Of a stretch of DNA of 64,000 nt, positions 22,053 to 33,535 are shown piece after piece (the first letter of the stretch is position 1; each line of letters starts with the position of its first letter). Position numbers and translations under genes: made by a program. Below the pieces are notes generated by a model. It saw only the letters and a program-made list of their open reading frames with translations, was not told the origin of the DNA and searched no databases. The DNA comes from Eremomyces bilateralis CBS 781.70 (lineage: Eukaryota > Ascomycota > Dothideomycetes > Eremomycetales > Eremomycetaceae), in the NCBI RefSeq assembly GCF_010015585.1, contig NW_022985067.1, forward strand, positions 1,996,940 through 2,060,939. The letters run 5' to 3'.

Positions 22053-24691
22053 CATTCGAGTCAATATTTCTATCGGTGTGTAAGGGTAGCCTCGTTGTCA
22101 TTAGCGTCTTGACAAGCGCATCTGCATCATGGTCGCATGGAAAGGAGCGGCCACAGGCCCGCAAACAATAGACATACGGTCGCGGCGCTTTTGGTCTTTG
22201 GATATCATCATGGTCTAATATCAGTCCTTACAGTTGGTTTTGGCGTCTCGGGCATTTGCAGGAGGCGTGGATGAGGCGTACTGCTGTGACTTCAGGCTTA
22301 GTGGTTCGCTACATATACAGAATTGTGCCGCTGGCGGATTTCTTTGTTTGTAACCATGATGATATATGGTATCTTCTAGAATATATTCTATTATCCTCTT
22401 CAGCGACACGTTTTACGTATCACTGCATTCATCGCGGCGTCGACTATGCATTTCCCGATATACTTTCTTCTGCTCGTGAGCTCATGATTCGGAGCATTAT
22501 TTCCAGGCATAGGGTGCTCTATCCTGTAACGGACGTCCCAATCAGGCAAGCGGGGTGAAGAACGAGGGGAGAAAGCTGGCTTATCCTTCATCGCCACCTT
22601 CCAAGGATCTGGAATAGGCAACTCGTCCAGAGCAAGGGCATCGATTTCGCTCAGCCGATCTCACCAGGGGCCGAAGTTACCCTTCCAGTTTCCACCAAGC
22701 CAATGATGGCGCTCATTAGGAATTGACCCAATGGCTTTCCTGAAAGACCAACTGCTCGATAGTACCATAGTGATCGGCGGTTGGTTCATGTCCGGTTTCG
22801 GGGTCTGCAGCGGGCGGTCTTATCCGTCCCGTCCTGCACATTACAGCCTTTCGTCCACCTTTGCTACCAATCACGGTACAAGGAAGGGCTCCGACTTGCT
22901 GTGGCATGCGGGTTAATAGTTGGTAGCTCGGCCGAAATCAAACCAGGTGCTGACTTGCACCATGCATGTGCAAGGGGGTGCATGTACGGCGATCCAACCA
23001 AGTGACGGGTCGTAACTCGTAAGTGAGGAAATTGGAATTTCGAGTTTCGCCCTTGTTTCTGATGACTGTGGCCCATTCATCGATACTTCTTCATGGGACT
23101 TGATCAATCATGACACGAGGACGTTTGGCTTCGCAGCTTAGCTTCGTTGCGCTAAACTGATGCAGACGAGGTTGTGTACATAGTCAGGTAGCAGCAGGAA
23201 ATACACTACTCTAATCATGCAAGACCCTGATCGGATGGCAGCCCCGTTCGACACTTGTCTGTCCTGCTTCGCAGATCCATGGTTGAAATGCATCCTTCAA
23301 GATGGTAGCGTGTGTCGGGTTCCATGACCAGCTCACACACCGGAAGCTGAATTATTTGGAGTTGATGTGTCTAATATCGACGAAATGCCCTTGAACTTAC
23401 ACTGTATACTCTGAATAATGAAGGATTCCGACTTCCAAGTTATAAATGTCGAAACAGCTCAACTGAACGAACCACAGGAAGTCCTGAAAAAACCATCATA
23501 ATCGACGGAATAGGAAGTATTACTGCCTTTTTACGCCAACATTTATTGCTCATATCCCAGAATAGGATTCATTCAGGCAATGCAACGAACTCTTCTGGCA
23601 AAAGTACTCGCTCGTATGGGGAAGAATTTCTACACAAGCCGAAAATCCACTTGATATCAAACGTGACGTTCAATGGAGATTCCAATTGCGATGTTCCTCA
23701 TATAGCGGACCTGAAAGTTTGAAGTTACTTGTCGTAAGCTTCTTCCTCGTCTAATACTCGAACGTCCATCTCTGACAGCGTAAGCGAGGAGTTAAGAAAA
23801 AAGGTCGTGACGAGTCGAATACATCCAAAACGCTCTCAGCCCTTCGCTGCAGTACGAAACAAGTAATAGTGAGCCCGTAAACGGCTTCCTCTGCAATGAA
23901 GGCTCTGATGCTACCACCAAGTTAGGATGCCTTCTCCCAGGAAGCTTCTTTAAGCCACGCGACCGCACCACATTGTTGGTGATACGAAGGCCAAGAGGCT
24001 CTAGCACATACGTACAAGCCCCTACAGGCGCTGCTGTGCATGTGTGACTATCGTCGATCTGTAGGCTCATGTGCTCTGCGGTGGCTTTGCGATGGAATAC
24101 AGCCATCTGTGGGGCATGTCAGCTGGCCATTTCACATTTCTTTAATTTGTAACCACGGTCGAGAGACAAGCCACTTGGCTCTTAGGAAAAGACCAGCAGG
24201 AGCACCGTCTTCTTGACGTGAAGCTGGTTCGCATAGCTTCTTGAGCAATAGCATTGTGATCCGAGTGGATTTCCAACTGGTGATCACCCTTGATGGCCGT
24301 AGCAGTTGAACGTTGGTGGGATTGGAGGCGACGTCGGATCTTCGTTTGCTGGAATCGATATAATTTCGAACCGATCTGAGGCGATGTAGGTGCTGTGCTT
24401 GGACAACATCAACCAAGGTAATGATGTTACCTACCACGGTATGGAAGAGGGCAATGGTGCGTCCATGTTTTGCAAGCGACAGAGCATGAGGGATCCATGG
24501 CTGCTTGGATCACCTCAGTGTCTCGCCTGTCACCATGAAGTTATCCAGCATCCAGATATCAACCTCCAGCCTCATCATGGGAGAACCGTAACTGGACGCT
24601 GCGCCGAACGGCCCCTAGGGTCTCCTAAAGCAATGACTTCTCAGACGGCTGCTCCAAGCGATGGAGGGACCCATCATGTCCGCCCCGGTGT
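22053..24691. other. Gene-poor 2.6 kb stretch
   Basis: This is the longest region without a supported gene in the otherwise dense left 52 kb. Short frames at 23792-24106 and 24132-24437 (minus) are adjacent, but I could not join them through a splice that avoids a stop, and neither shows a known domain. The stretch could hold a non-coding transcript or a strongly decayed gene. Confidence 0.4.
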
Positions 24692-25475
24692 TTAGCACAC
24701 CGAATGTATCAATGCCCAGAGAGTCATCAGAATCGATAAGGCAAGCATGCCAGATCCGTGGAAGGGTGAGTCTCTTCTAGATGTAATAGAGCTGACAATG
24801 AGGATCGTTCCGCACCTACTGGACGCTGTCGTTGGTAGATTAGGACCCGTGGCTGTCATAGTCGAACAATAAGGCCCGCCATATATCAGGGTGGCTGTGG
24901 ATGTCGTCACTGCGACGAGGACTTCGCTCGTCGGTGTCATTGTAGAACTCTCGAGTTGCGTCATAGTCCTGGGTTGGGAAGCGACGATGACTGCCGTTGG
25001 ATTTCGTTCTATAGTGACCGTTTGCGTCACTACTTGCGGCGTTCCATTACATTGCGAGCCGGCCGGACAGCAGCCAATGCTGCTTTGCTGGCTGTTCATC
25101 CAAGAGCATGTATAGCCTGAGGGGCAGCACCTGTTTGACTTGTTCAACATGGCTCTTCACAGTCGTGGCCACGCCACCGTACCAATTCCAAACATGGAGG
25201 TTTCCACAGACTTGCTGCGCATTCGCTGGACAAATGGAAGGTATACCAGACAACACCTGTCCATCAGCCGCAATGATATAGATCGCACCGGAGAACGGTG
25301 CATATATATTCTGCTGAGGATTCGGCTCTGGATCTGCTTCTGCTACCGGGAGCGGATTGGCAATTACTGCCCGGAGTTGGTGGAGAAGGAGGAAACACAC
25401 CATGATACCAGCCAAGGAGGGTGTGCCAGACATAGCATCAGCTATAAATCGGAAAAATGAGGAGCAAGACGCCAT
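24692..25475 (-). CDS. Secreted Cys-rich protein, probably GPI-anchored
   Basis: Exons 25475-25183 and 25130-24692 (52-nt intron) give 243 residues. The start is followed by a hydrophobic stretch (IMVCFLLLHQLRAVIA) that can serve as a signal sequence, though it lies about 24 residues in. After an acidic Pro-rich linker comes a Cys module: CPANAQQVCGN, then WNWCCPSGYTCSW (created by the splice) and GCCPAGSQC. A Ser/Thr-rich stem follows, and the C-terminus is hydrophobic (GMLALSILMTLWALIHS), as in GPI-anchor signals. Similar CC-P-x-G-Y-x-C modules occur in fungal cell-wall proteins, but no function is known to me. A second small intron (about 24760-24816) near the 3' end is possible. Confidence 0.65.
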
Positions 25476-26344
25476 TGTTGCAGAGATAGCATTAACAAAA
25501 AATGAAGATAATCAAGAGATCAACTTCGATCGACGGTGCAGACTGGATTGCCGCAAGGCTGATATTAATTCCCCGCTTCCCCAATACCAAACTTAACGAC
25601 ATCAAGCTGCCCCAGTCTGAATCGCTGTATTCCATTTTGAGCTGCTGCATTGGCCGGGGAAACCTTAGACAGTAGGTCAGGAGGGCAGCGAGACAGAAAG
25701 CAGCCGACTGATTAGGACGACGGGTCCAGGTTTACTGCATCTGAACCGGGACATGATAGAGCTGTCAGGTGCAGAATTGCAGAAATCGAAATATGATGGG
25801 ATGTCCCGGATATCCGGGTTCGCTATAATTGGTGGAGCCGAGTTGATACAACGAAATCTACAACATCCATCCTTCAGGATGGTCTTGTGACAAAATAATG
25901 GTGTGGTGAATTTGACCCAACCTTGCTCGCATTTAGATCTGTACGTTTGACTTGACAAGGAAACGAGACATAGAGAAGAGACACAGAGAAGAGACCCCAG
26001 AAATGAGACGCAAATAAGAGACATATATCTCTGACTTAATGTTGGATTTGGATTATTTGGAAACCGCGAATAGTTTGTCGGATTTCACGATACAAAACGA
26101 AGCTGAAGGAGGTAAAAGGAGGAGTGATCACGTGATAGCGCTCCGAGTGCGTGAAGCCCGAGATCCTCCTCGCGTCGCATCGTTGGTATCATCAGGATAA
26201 CAAACACACCAACACCAACACCGATGACCAAACGTACTTACCAAGCCCAATTTGAGCTTCCGTGAAGCGCAGTCCCACAGCCAAAACCCATCATGGTCTT
26301 ATGGCGCCGCTTTTCGAACCCCTACTCATCGCGCTCGTTAGGAC
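25476..26344. other. Divergent intergenic region of the Cys-rich protein and stn1
   Basis: No gene is supported. A purine-rich patch at 25965-26022 includes a 13-base near-tandem (GAGACATAGAGAA/GAGACACAGAGAA). The palindrome ATCACGTGAT lies at about 26127-26136, some 210 bases before the stn1 ATG. Confidence 0.4.
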
Positions 26345-27187
26345 ATGACGGCACCGCGTGGTTCGTCATGTCCGCTTTACCCAGCTTATTGCTTTCGTGA
26401 TTCTCCCACACATTTTTCTTGGGTCAAGTTGTCTGTTGCGGACATCCATCATCTCCGCGCCGTGTCCGGTTTTCAAGGTTTGTAAAGTAAAGCCGATGAA
26501 CCACCCGAGCCACCGCTGATACATGGAGGGCATACAGACCAAGCGGTATATTTCTACAACAACCACCCTGTTCAATTCGTCCGCGTCGTCGGCCTGGTCG
26601 TTGCGATTAGCGACCCTGCGCCGAACCTCCTCCTGCTAACGATTGACGATGGATCTGGTGCAACGATTGAGGTGAAGATCCCTAACCGGATTCCTGCCAC
26701 CGCAATCGGCGAGCCGAATGATTTGGAGAATGTGATGGTCGAACGTCCCCAGATGGGTGTCCCTCGCATTACGGTCGACTCGGTAGAACTGGATATTGGT
26801 ACGGTCGTCAAGGTTAAATGCACTATCGATTGTTTTCGGCGTGTCAGGCAGTTGATATTGAAACGAATGAGCATTATTGGAACTACGGCGGAGGAAGTTG
26901 CCGCCTGGGATGAAATGTGTCTATACCGATCCCAAGTACTCGATCAACCATGGGTTGTCTCTTCTGAGCGACAAGCGAAGTTGGAACGTCGAGCTCGACA
27001 CAAAGAACGACAACGGATTCGGGAGCAGCTCCAGAATCGAGGTCAAAGGAACCCACTGGCCCCACGAGCTACAAACGGCTCCCTTGGCAAGAAGAGACCA
27101 GGTGAAACGACATACGATGCTAGCCAGGAGAAGGAATGGAACCGTATGGAGGAAGCGGCGCAGTTGAATCAAGGCGCGCTAATATGA
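26345..27187 (+). CDS. stn1: CST complex subunit Stn1 (telomere-capping OB-fold protein)
   Basis: Stn1 binds Ten1 and Cdc13/Ctc1 to protect telomere ends and recruit DNA polymerase alpha-primase for fill-in. Exons 26345-26477 and 26529-27187 give 263 residues. The N-terminal lead-in YPAYCFRDSPTHFSWVKL is typical of filamentous-fungal Stn1. The OB fold follows across the splice: FYNNHPVQFVRVVGLVVAIS, the LTIDDGSGATIEVKI strand pair and DIGTVVKVKCTIDCFRRVRQL (partly shown). A basic helical tail (SERQAKLERRARHKERQR) ends the protein. Budding-yeast and human Stn1 carry C-terminal winged helices. None is visible here, so this is a short form like the S. pombe protein. The ATG at 26345 is the only one in frame before the conserved lead-in. 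Confidence 0.85.
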
Positions 27188-27621
27188 GATTGAGACCAGG
27201 GCAGATTCTTTGGGGACTTGGAAGGTGGCAACTGGATGTATGTTATTATAGTCTAATGGGTTCAAGCCTTTTAAGGATGCAATAAGGATATAATCCCTAA
27301 AGCATGATTAAGTGGTGAAATAATTCGAAGGTAAGTAGCGTTTGAAGGACGCTTTGGGGTCTGGGGACTGTCCTCCCAAATTTTTTATGTGACTGGGGAA
27401 CCACTTACAGCCAATCACAGCGCCTGAAGACCGACCAGGGCTCTCCAGAAATTTGATGCTTCAACTTCACCATGAAAAGCTCCAATATTAATGCTTCTTC
27501 CAGATTCAACCTTTTCGTATTGGCCAAGTGTGCGCTCTTGAAATCTTGCAATCAACTCAGGCGGATCAATTACTTGCCAACACCCATCTCTTGCGCTCAC
27601 TGTTTTCCGAAACGCTGCATC
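27188..27621. other. Intergenic between stn1 and rpa43
   Basis: It holds the 3' UTR of stn1 and the promoter of rpa43. A CCAAT box (GCCAATCA) lies at about 27411-27418. An in-frame ATG at 27472 could extend rpa43 by 50 codons. Confidence 0.45.
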
Positions 27622-28626
27622 ATGTCTCAATCCCTCGTTGATGGACCACGGAGTCCTTCCAGCAAGAAGCGAAAGCCGGAGCGCGAGGCGCTACACGCCT
27701 CTCCGACAAAGAAACAGAGGAAGGAAAAGGAACGGTCCAAAAACATTGATGCGAAGTCAACATCGAATGGCGTGGGAAGCAATGCGGATCCCTCCTCTCA
27801 CGCGGCATCCAGCGTCGCAATCACATCGCAAGAATCGACGACACAAATTCCCACCTCAACGGACTCCACCGACGAACCTTCCCCTCTCTGCATGGAAACC
27901 TATTCCATGTATCTTCCCCTCGCCCCTATCTGCCAAACCCAGCCGCTAGACGCGATCTGCGCCGAACATTTGTCTCCCCTTCTCCTCGCCTATCACCATC
28001 GTATGAAAGCCGTGGTGCTCGCATACGAGAACGTTCGATTATCGGACGATGACGGGTCACAAGATGCCACGATACAGTCCAAAGCCGTCAATGAACAAGC
28101 ATCAACGTTCGTCTGGGCCACGGCCGATTTTCTCCTCTTTCGTCCGAAGCGAGGGCAACAGTTGGAAGGTTGGATAACCCTCCAGAACGACAGCCACATT
28201 GGCCTGACGTGTTGGAACCTGATCAATGCGAGCATTGAGCGGAAGAGACTGCCAGAATCATGGACTTGGATCGATCATGTCCTTGTGGAGGGCGAGGATT
28301 TCTCTACGGTCCCTTCCATACCGAAGGGTAAGCACGGCTCCGGGCATTACATCGATGGCAAAGGACGGGAGCTGGGGGACACGTTATCGTTCACCGTGGC
28401 GGACTACGAGTACCTATGGATGTCCGAAGCCGAGCGTGGTCTTCTCCGTATTGAAGGGACATTGTTGGATGACATTGGAGAAGAATCAGCTCGGGAAACA
28501 ACCGGGAAGAGGAGAACACATGGGAAGGGGTCAAAAGCGGGCACAATAAAAAAGACGAGTGAGAATGGTCGGCGCATTGATATGAAACGGCGATCAATTC
28601 TCAAAGAGCGACCTGCTGCAAGTTAA
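27622..28626 (+). CDS. rpa43: RNA polymerase I subunit Rpa43
   Basis: Rpa43, with Rpa14, forms the stalk of RNA polymerase I and contacts the initiation factor Rrn3 for rRNA transcription in the nucleolus. There is one exon of 334 residues from ATG 27622; an upstream in-frame ATG at 27472 would give 384. After a Ser/Lys-rich disordered leader (SSKKRKPERE, SPTKKQRKEKE) the Rpb7-like N-terminal domain begins at MYLPLAPICQTQPLDAICAE (partly shown). The OB/S1-like domain follows: FVWATADFLLFRPKRGQQLEGWITLQ (partly shown) and SHIGLTCWNLINASIERKRL. The C-terminal tail is basic (GKRRTHGKGSKAG, KRRSILKE). The later start is preferred because the leader before it has no conserved character. Confidence 0.9.
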   Translation: MSQSLVDGPRSPSSKKRKPEREALHASPTKKQRKEKERSKNIDAKSTSNGVGSNADPSSHAASSVAITSQESTTQIPTSTDSTDEPSPLCMETYSMYLPLAPICQTQPLDAICAEHLSPLLLAYHHRMKAVVLAYENVRLSDDDGSQDATIQSKAVNEQASTFVWATADFLLFRPKRGQQLEGWITLQNDSHIGLTCWNLINASIERKRLPESWTWIDHVLVEGEDFSTVPSIPKGKHGSGHYIDGKGRELGDTLSFTVADYEYLWMSEAERGLLRIEGTLLDDIGEESARETTGKRRTHGKGSKAGTIKKTSENGRRIDMKRRSILKERPAAS

Positions 28627-29108
28627 AGGCCCCCAGGCATCCGCATTCCAAACAGCATTGCTTCCTCTTAGCAATCCGAAGCCTACTTTCTCCAGTCCTC
28701 TTCGAATTTCCTTTGCTAGGAAGTGAAATGGTACAGTCAGTTGAGGTAGAGTACGGCAGCGGACCATGCACCCCTCAATTGACCAGACCAACAACTTACA
28801 TCACATGATGAATCAGGCAGCAAACATTTCATGTCACGTGTTCAGGCTGCAACAGCCTCACTCATACCTCACTCATCTATCCATGATGTGCTTGGAACTG
28901 CCTATCACTCTTCGTGCAACCCTCAACTGCAGCTTTGCTTGACATCCAACTGGAAGCACTGCAGCGCAGTACCGTGATGGTCCAATCCGTTTTACCAGGA
29001 CGGAAAACTTCAGTCTAAGTTCCAAACACTCCAACTGTTATGCCATCAAGAGACCTGGTGCCAACTTAGCAGGACCTCGTTTCCTGAGTATGACCAATTT
29101 CACTCCTT
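28627..29108. other. Intergenic, promoter of the BRAP/Etp1 gene
   Basis: No coding signal is seen. A CACGTG site lies at 28835-28840. The rest is unremarkable. Confidence 0.45.
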
Positions 29109-31290
29109 ATGCCTGGCTACTTCTTTCACATTGCTTTGGAACTCTATGAAACCAACGCTCCAGAGCTCCCGTGCAAATCTGATGCGACCGTCTTCGTTCC
29201 TCCTCCGACCACCGATATCTTCGATTCTTCACTGCCCATGCATGGTGTGGACTCGTGGACCGCCAGGCCAAGCTTAGAGAGGAACCGAATACAGATCGGT
29301 GGAGATAATTTCGGAACACCCTCCGACACAGAACCGCTAGAACCGAGCACTCGAATCGAATCCACACCACACTCTTCTGTTAGCCACCATCCAGCGGACG
29401 TTGAGGGATTAGCAAACGCCAAGAAAGATTGGAGGTTTGGCCCGGTCACAATACAGAGCATCGAGATGGAGCCCTTGGAGGACCGAGGGGGCCGTCTACG
29501 AGGCAAGTCATTCGCAAATGCCGGCGAGTCTGCCTCGGACGGCCTATCAACCCGTGGCCGCTACGTGCCGTCGAATGGAAAAGACACCGATGTCGGCTGG
29601 GGAATTGTGCATTTGTACAGGGAGTCCCAGGCAACCTCAGGCCTTGACAGCAAGGACGCAGCAACCGCTCACACGATAGCCCAGAATGCGAAAACCGAAG
29701 GGGAAGCAGGCGCTTCGTTCGATGCGGAGACATGCACCACATTATGCATAGTAGCAGTGCCGTCATACATGACTCCCTCCGATCTTCTGGGTTATCTTGG
29801 GGAGGAAACACGCGACGCGGTCAGTCAGTTTCGGCTGATTAAGACAGGACGAGCAAACAAATATATGGTCCTCATGAAGTTCCGTCATCCCAAGATCGCA
29901 AAGCGGTGGCAGCGGGAATGGAATGGAAAGGCGTTCAACAGTATGGATGTAAGCATAGCCACTCCCATTCACAGCCTAGCACTAATCCCTACTTGTAGCC
30001 GGAGACATGTCACGTCGTATTCGTCAAGTCAATCAATTTCCAGACGCCGGGGACCGGTCGAGGACCGTCAAGCTTTCCCACGATGACCGATGACCCCTTC
30101 ACCCCAACCGCCGATTCGAAGCCGACCGCGCCGCTACCCTCTGGCGCGAATTCTAGCTCGCTTATCTCGAAGCCGTTGCCGCCACCGACACCATCTCTGG
30201 TCGAGCTCCCGACTTGTCCGGTCTGTTTGGAGCGCATGGACGAGACTTCCGGACTGTTGACGATTCTCTGCCAACATGTCTTCCATTGCGCATGCCTGGA
30301 GAAGTGGAGGGGAAGTGGCTGTCCGGTTTGTCGGTATACTCAAAACGATGCGGTTAACGGTCGCATGATCGGTGATGCATCAGACAATCAATGTAGCGTT
30401 TGTGGATCAACCTCGAACCTTTGGATATGGTCGGTGCCTCGTACTTTCCGCTCGAAGCGTTGCTAACGGCTACTAGTTTGATATGCGGAAACGTCGGCTG
30501 CGGCCGATACGACTCGGCTCACGCGTTCGCGCATTACGAAGCGACATCGCACAGCTTTGCTATGGATATTGCGTCCCAGCACGTCTGGGACTATGTGGGC
30601 GACGGCTATGTTCACCGACTGGTCCAAAACAAGGCCGATGGGAAACTGGTGGACTTGCCTGCTGCATACCCCCACACGTCGGCCCATGCAAACGGAGGCA
30701 TGGTGGCCATGGGCGCAGATACGGTTCCTCGGGAGAAGCTTGACAATATGGGCCTCGAATACACGTACCTATTGACAAGTCAGCTCGACAGTCAACGACT
30801 TTACTTTGAGGAACAGCTGGAACGTGCAGTTGACAAAGCTTCGAAGGCGGCAGCGGCAGCGGAAAAGGCAGATGCAGCAGTCCAATCCCTGTCAGAAAAG
30901 CTGGCTGCGGTGACCGTAGCTGGTGACGAGGATCGCAAGGCTATCGGAAGTTTGGAGAAAGAAGGGCTGCGCATGTCGAAACGAGTGGAGAAAGGAGATG
31001 CCCTAGCCAGACGCTTTGAGAAGGACTGGAATGAAGAGAAGACGATGAACAAAGCCTTGTTTGAGAAAGTGAAGTTCCTGGATCATCGAATGAAGGATGT
31101 CACAGAGAAATGTGAGAAGCTGGAGGCGGAGAAAAAGGATCTTGAGGAACAGAATCGGGACCTCAGTTTCTTCATCAGCTCGTCAGAGAAACTTAGGCAC
31201 GAGGGAGTGGAGGAGGATGTCAAAGAGGGGTTTCTTGAGGTGCCTGCTACACAACAAGGGGGTGGGAAGCGGAAAGGTAGAAAGCATTGA
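29109..31290 (+). CDS. etp1: BRAP/Etp1-type RING and UBP-zinc-finger E3 ubiquitin ligase
   Basis: Exons 29109-29948, 29999-30429 and 30477-31290 give 694 residues. Domains in order are a long polar N-terminus, then a BRAP2 RRM-like domain (about 215-300; TLCIVAVPSYMTPSDLLGYL, FRHPKIAKRWQREWNGKAFN). A RING-H2 finger follows (about 350-390; CPVCLERMDE, CQHVFHCACLEKW, CPVC) and then a UBP zinc finger (CSVCGSTSNLWICLICGNVG, partly shown, CGRY, HAFAHYEATSHSF). The C-terminus is a long coiled coil (about 510-660) with a basic GKRKGRKH end. The second splice restores the zinc ligand WICLICG. Human BRAP restrains Ras/MAPK signalling, and yeast Etp1 is needed for growth on ethanol. The role here is inferred from the family only. 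Confidence 0.94.
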
Positions 31291-32160
31291 ACGATGCGAT
31301 GGGGATACTTGCATTATTGGCGCCTGATGGACTCGTTTGTTCCGGCAAAGGCGATGAACGTTATACCCCAGCATTTTCGAGGAGTATGAGTTGGGGTCTG
31401 CATATATTCAATGGTATCAACCGACCTAGAGCACGCTACTATCAACAGTGAGAGTCCAATAGATATTGTCTGATAAATCCCCATTCTAGGCATTTGAATC
31501 TCGTGAACCAATAATATTACGTAGTTTATTTCGGCTTCGTAAGCCAACCACAGAGTGCAATTAAATACCAATTTCAGCCAATCACCAGAAATATTAATGA
31601 AGGCATCCAATAAGAAGCCGTCTATAAATACATTATAAACCAATCCATAACTAGAAATATCCATGTGGGTGGATCAATTATGTCTGCTTCGAAGTTCCCG
31701 TAAATATTCTATACCAAGTTCCATACGGTACTCATGCCACTCAATTCGGTCTGAGTAGTAGTGATTAGGTCCGCTGAGATGGTCTTCAAATTCAGCGAGC
31801 AAGTTTGAAATTCATCCGTGGAGCAATGTGCTAACTGGATGGAAACCGAGCAGATCAGAATTGAGGCACCGCTTAGAAGTTCTACTGGCTGTGAAGGGTA
31901 GTTTCATGAATATCTCGGGGTACTATGTGTACATACAGGATAATCGTTGCACAGGATACCGTAATAGGATGGGATTAGGGCCCCATGACATTAAGCGCCG
32001 CAACATTATTCTCGTTCTGATATCCTCTCATTACCGGCGTGAATCATACGAACACCATGAGTTTAACAATAAACGAAGCGCCTGCCCTGAATTACCCCTT
32101 TCATCAACGCCATGTGAAAGCCTGCATTCGGATTCTGAAAGGAAACTCCGAATCTCGATC
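31291..32160. other. Convergent intergenic region, AT-rich
   Basis: It contains the 3' UTR of the etp1 gene. A 116-codon minus-strand frame (31314-31664) is rich in hydrophobic residues because of AT-rich sequence and is not supported as a gene. Confidence 0.4.
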
Positions 32161-32586
32161 CTATAACGCCAGCGCAATGCCGGCGATGGCGAAGACGGCT
32201 CCGAGGATCGAAGAGGATCCATAGCTAGCCGCGCTCCCGTCAACGGTACTAGGATCCGCGCTCGGGGTTGCCGTGTTGCCGCCTCTGCCAGTCGTAGTGC
32301 CCGGACCGACGACACTCGTCCGCGTCACAATACCCGTCTGACTCGTCTGGCTCGTTGCCGAGGAGGAGGAGTTGGAGAAGATCGGGGACGATGAAACGGG
32401 GGGGCCGGAGCTACTTGGAGACGATGATGCTGGGGTGGAGAGAGTTGGGGATGTGCTGATGTTGTTCGGCGATGAAGGAGACGGGATAGGATCGATGGGG
32501 AGGATGGAGAAGGTGCCCTCCGATGTAGTGCCTTGTGCCAGAACGGCAGGGAGGGTTGCGAGGATGGTGGCGATAAAGAAGCGCAT
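32161..32586 (-). CDS. Small Ser/Thr/Pro-rich GPI-anchored cell-surface protein
   Basis: A single-exon protein of 141 residues. MRFFIATILATLPAVLAQG is a clear signal peptide with cleavage expected after Ala17 (VLA-Q). The mature part is almost wholly Ser, Thr, Pro, Gly and Asn (an O-glycosylated stem) with no Cys. The C-terminus, AASYGSSSILGAVFAIAGIA (partly shown), has small residues for the omega site followed by a hydrophobic tail, the pattern of a GPI-attachment signal. No catalytic domain is present. It is probably a cell-wall mannoprotein whose biological role cannot be read from sequence. Confidence 0.85.
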   Translation of the reverse strand: MRFFIATILATLPAVLAQGTTSEGTFSILPIDPIPSPSSPNNISTSPTLSTPASSSPSSSGPPVSSSPIFSNSSSSATSQTSQTGIVTRTSVVGPGTTTGRGGNTATPSADPSTVDGSAASYGSSSILGAVFAIAGIALAL

Positions 32587-33535
32587 TGTGAATTCGAGAT
32601 CAGCCCAATAGGATGTGTCTAGACGGCAGAGGACAATGTAGGATGATCAACGATGCTAGGATTCTCGGAGGAGGTAAGGGAGGAATATGGTGTGTTGTTT
32701 AGTGGAAACAGGAATGAAGGTTCAATGGATAGAAGAAGAATCGAGGCGGAAACGGAAGAAGGGATCGGGAAGTTATATGAACGCTGCGGAATATCGAATG
32801 GCAAGTTTGTGTTGCACATCCACACGGAATCGACCAAAATAAATCAACATCAATACGGAAGGTGGCGCAGGGGGATTGAGGTGACGAACCCGGACATTAG
32901 ATAGACCAGACTACTGAACCCAGTCGAATCGACTATCCATACTCCGTAGAGGCTAGAGGCGTATCTAACTAACAGTTTTCACTGGATGAAGCCAGCGGAG
33001 AGGAGGCTGGGCTGGTTCTCAACGGTTTCGGTTGCGATCTTCGTTTCCGATCTCTCCCCGCCACTACGAGTCTGCCAGCACTATCCCGCCACATGTGTGT
33101 CGTAATGGTCTACTGGAGGTCCGAAGCGGCAAAATACTCAAACACAAAGAACCATCAACCATGCAATGCGTCTTTGTTGGCCAGTCAATGTCCTCTTCAT
33201 GTTCCGCTCTGGTATGCGACTCGCCGGAGGGGTTGGGTTGCTAGGGACACAAATGCACTCCCAGCCAACCAGATATCGGAGCGTGAGGCCCTACTTCCAA
33301 TATGACGCGTCACAAAGGCCAACCCCACCTCTCCATTCTACAGCATTAAACAAGCACAGGCTGCAGTATCCGTACTCCATATACATATTTGTTGGTCTGT
33401 CCCCTGTGAAGGGTCCTGAACATAGGCGGACCCCGATATGGAACAGAAGGTCAATATTTGTACCGTTCGGTAGAGGCGCCTATTCTATTCTGTTGTGGTG
33501 TACAACTCTATTATACCGTCATGGAGCCAAAGCCT
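32587..33535. other. Intergenic between the GPI protein and glucosidase II
   Basis: The left part is the promoter of the minus-strand GPI protein gene; the right part is the 3' UTR of glucosidase II. Frames at 32653-32904 and 33166-33567 have no recognisable content. Confidence 0.45.

Noticed and set aside
23792-24437. Two adjacent minus-strand frames as one spliced gene
   Set aside because: The only attractive splice (GTTACA...CACAG) joins the frames into a stop codon, and neither part has a recognisable domain.
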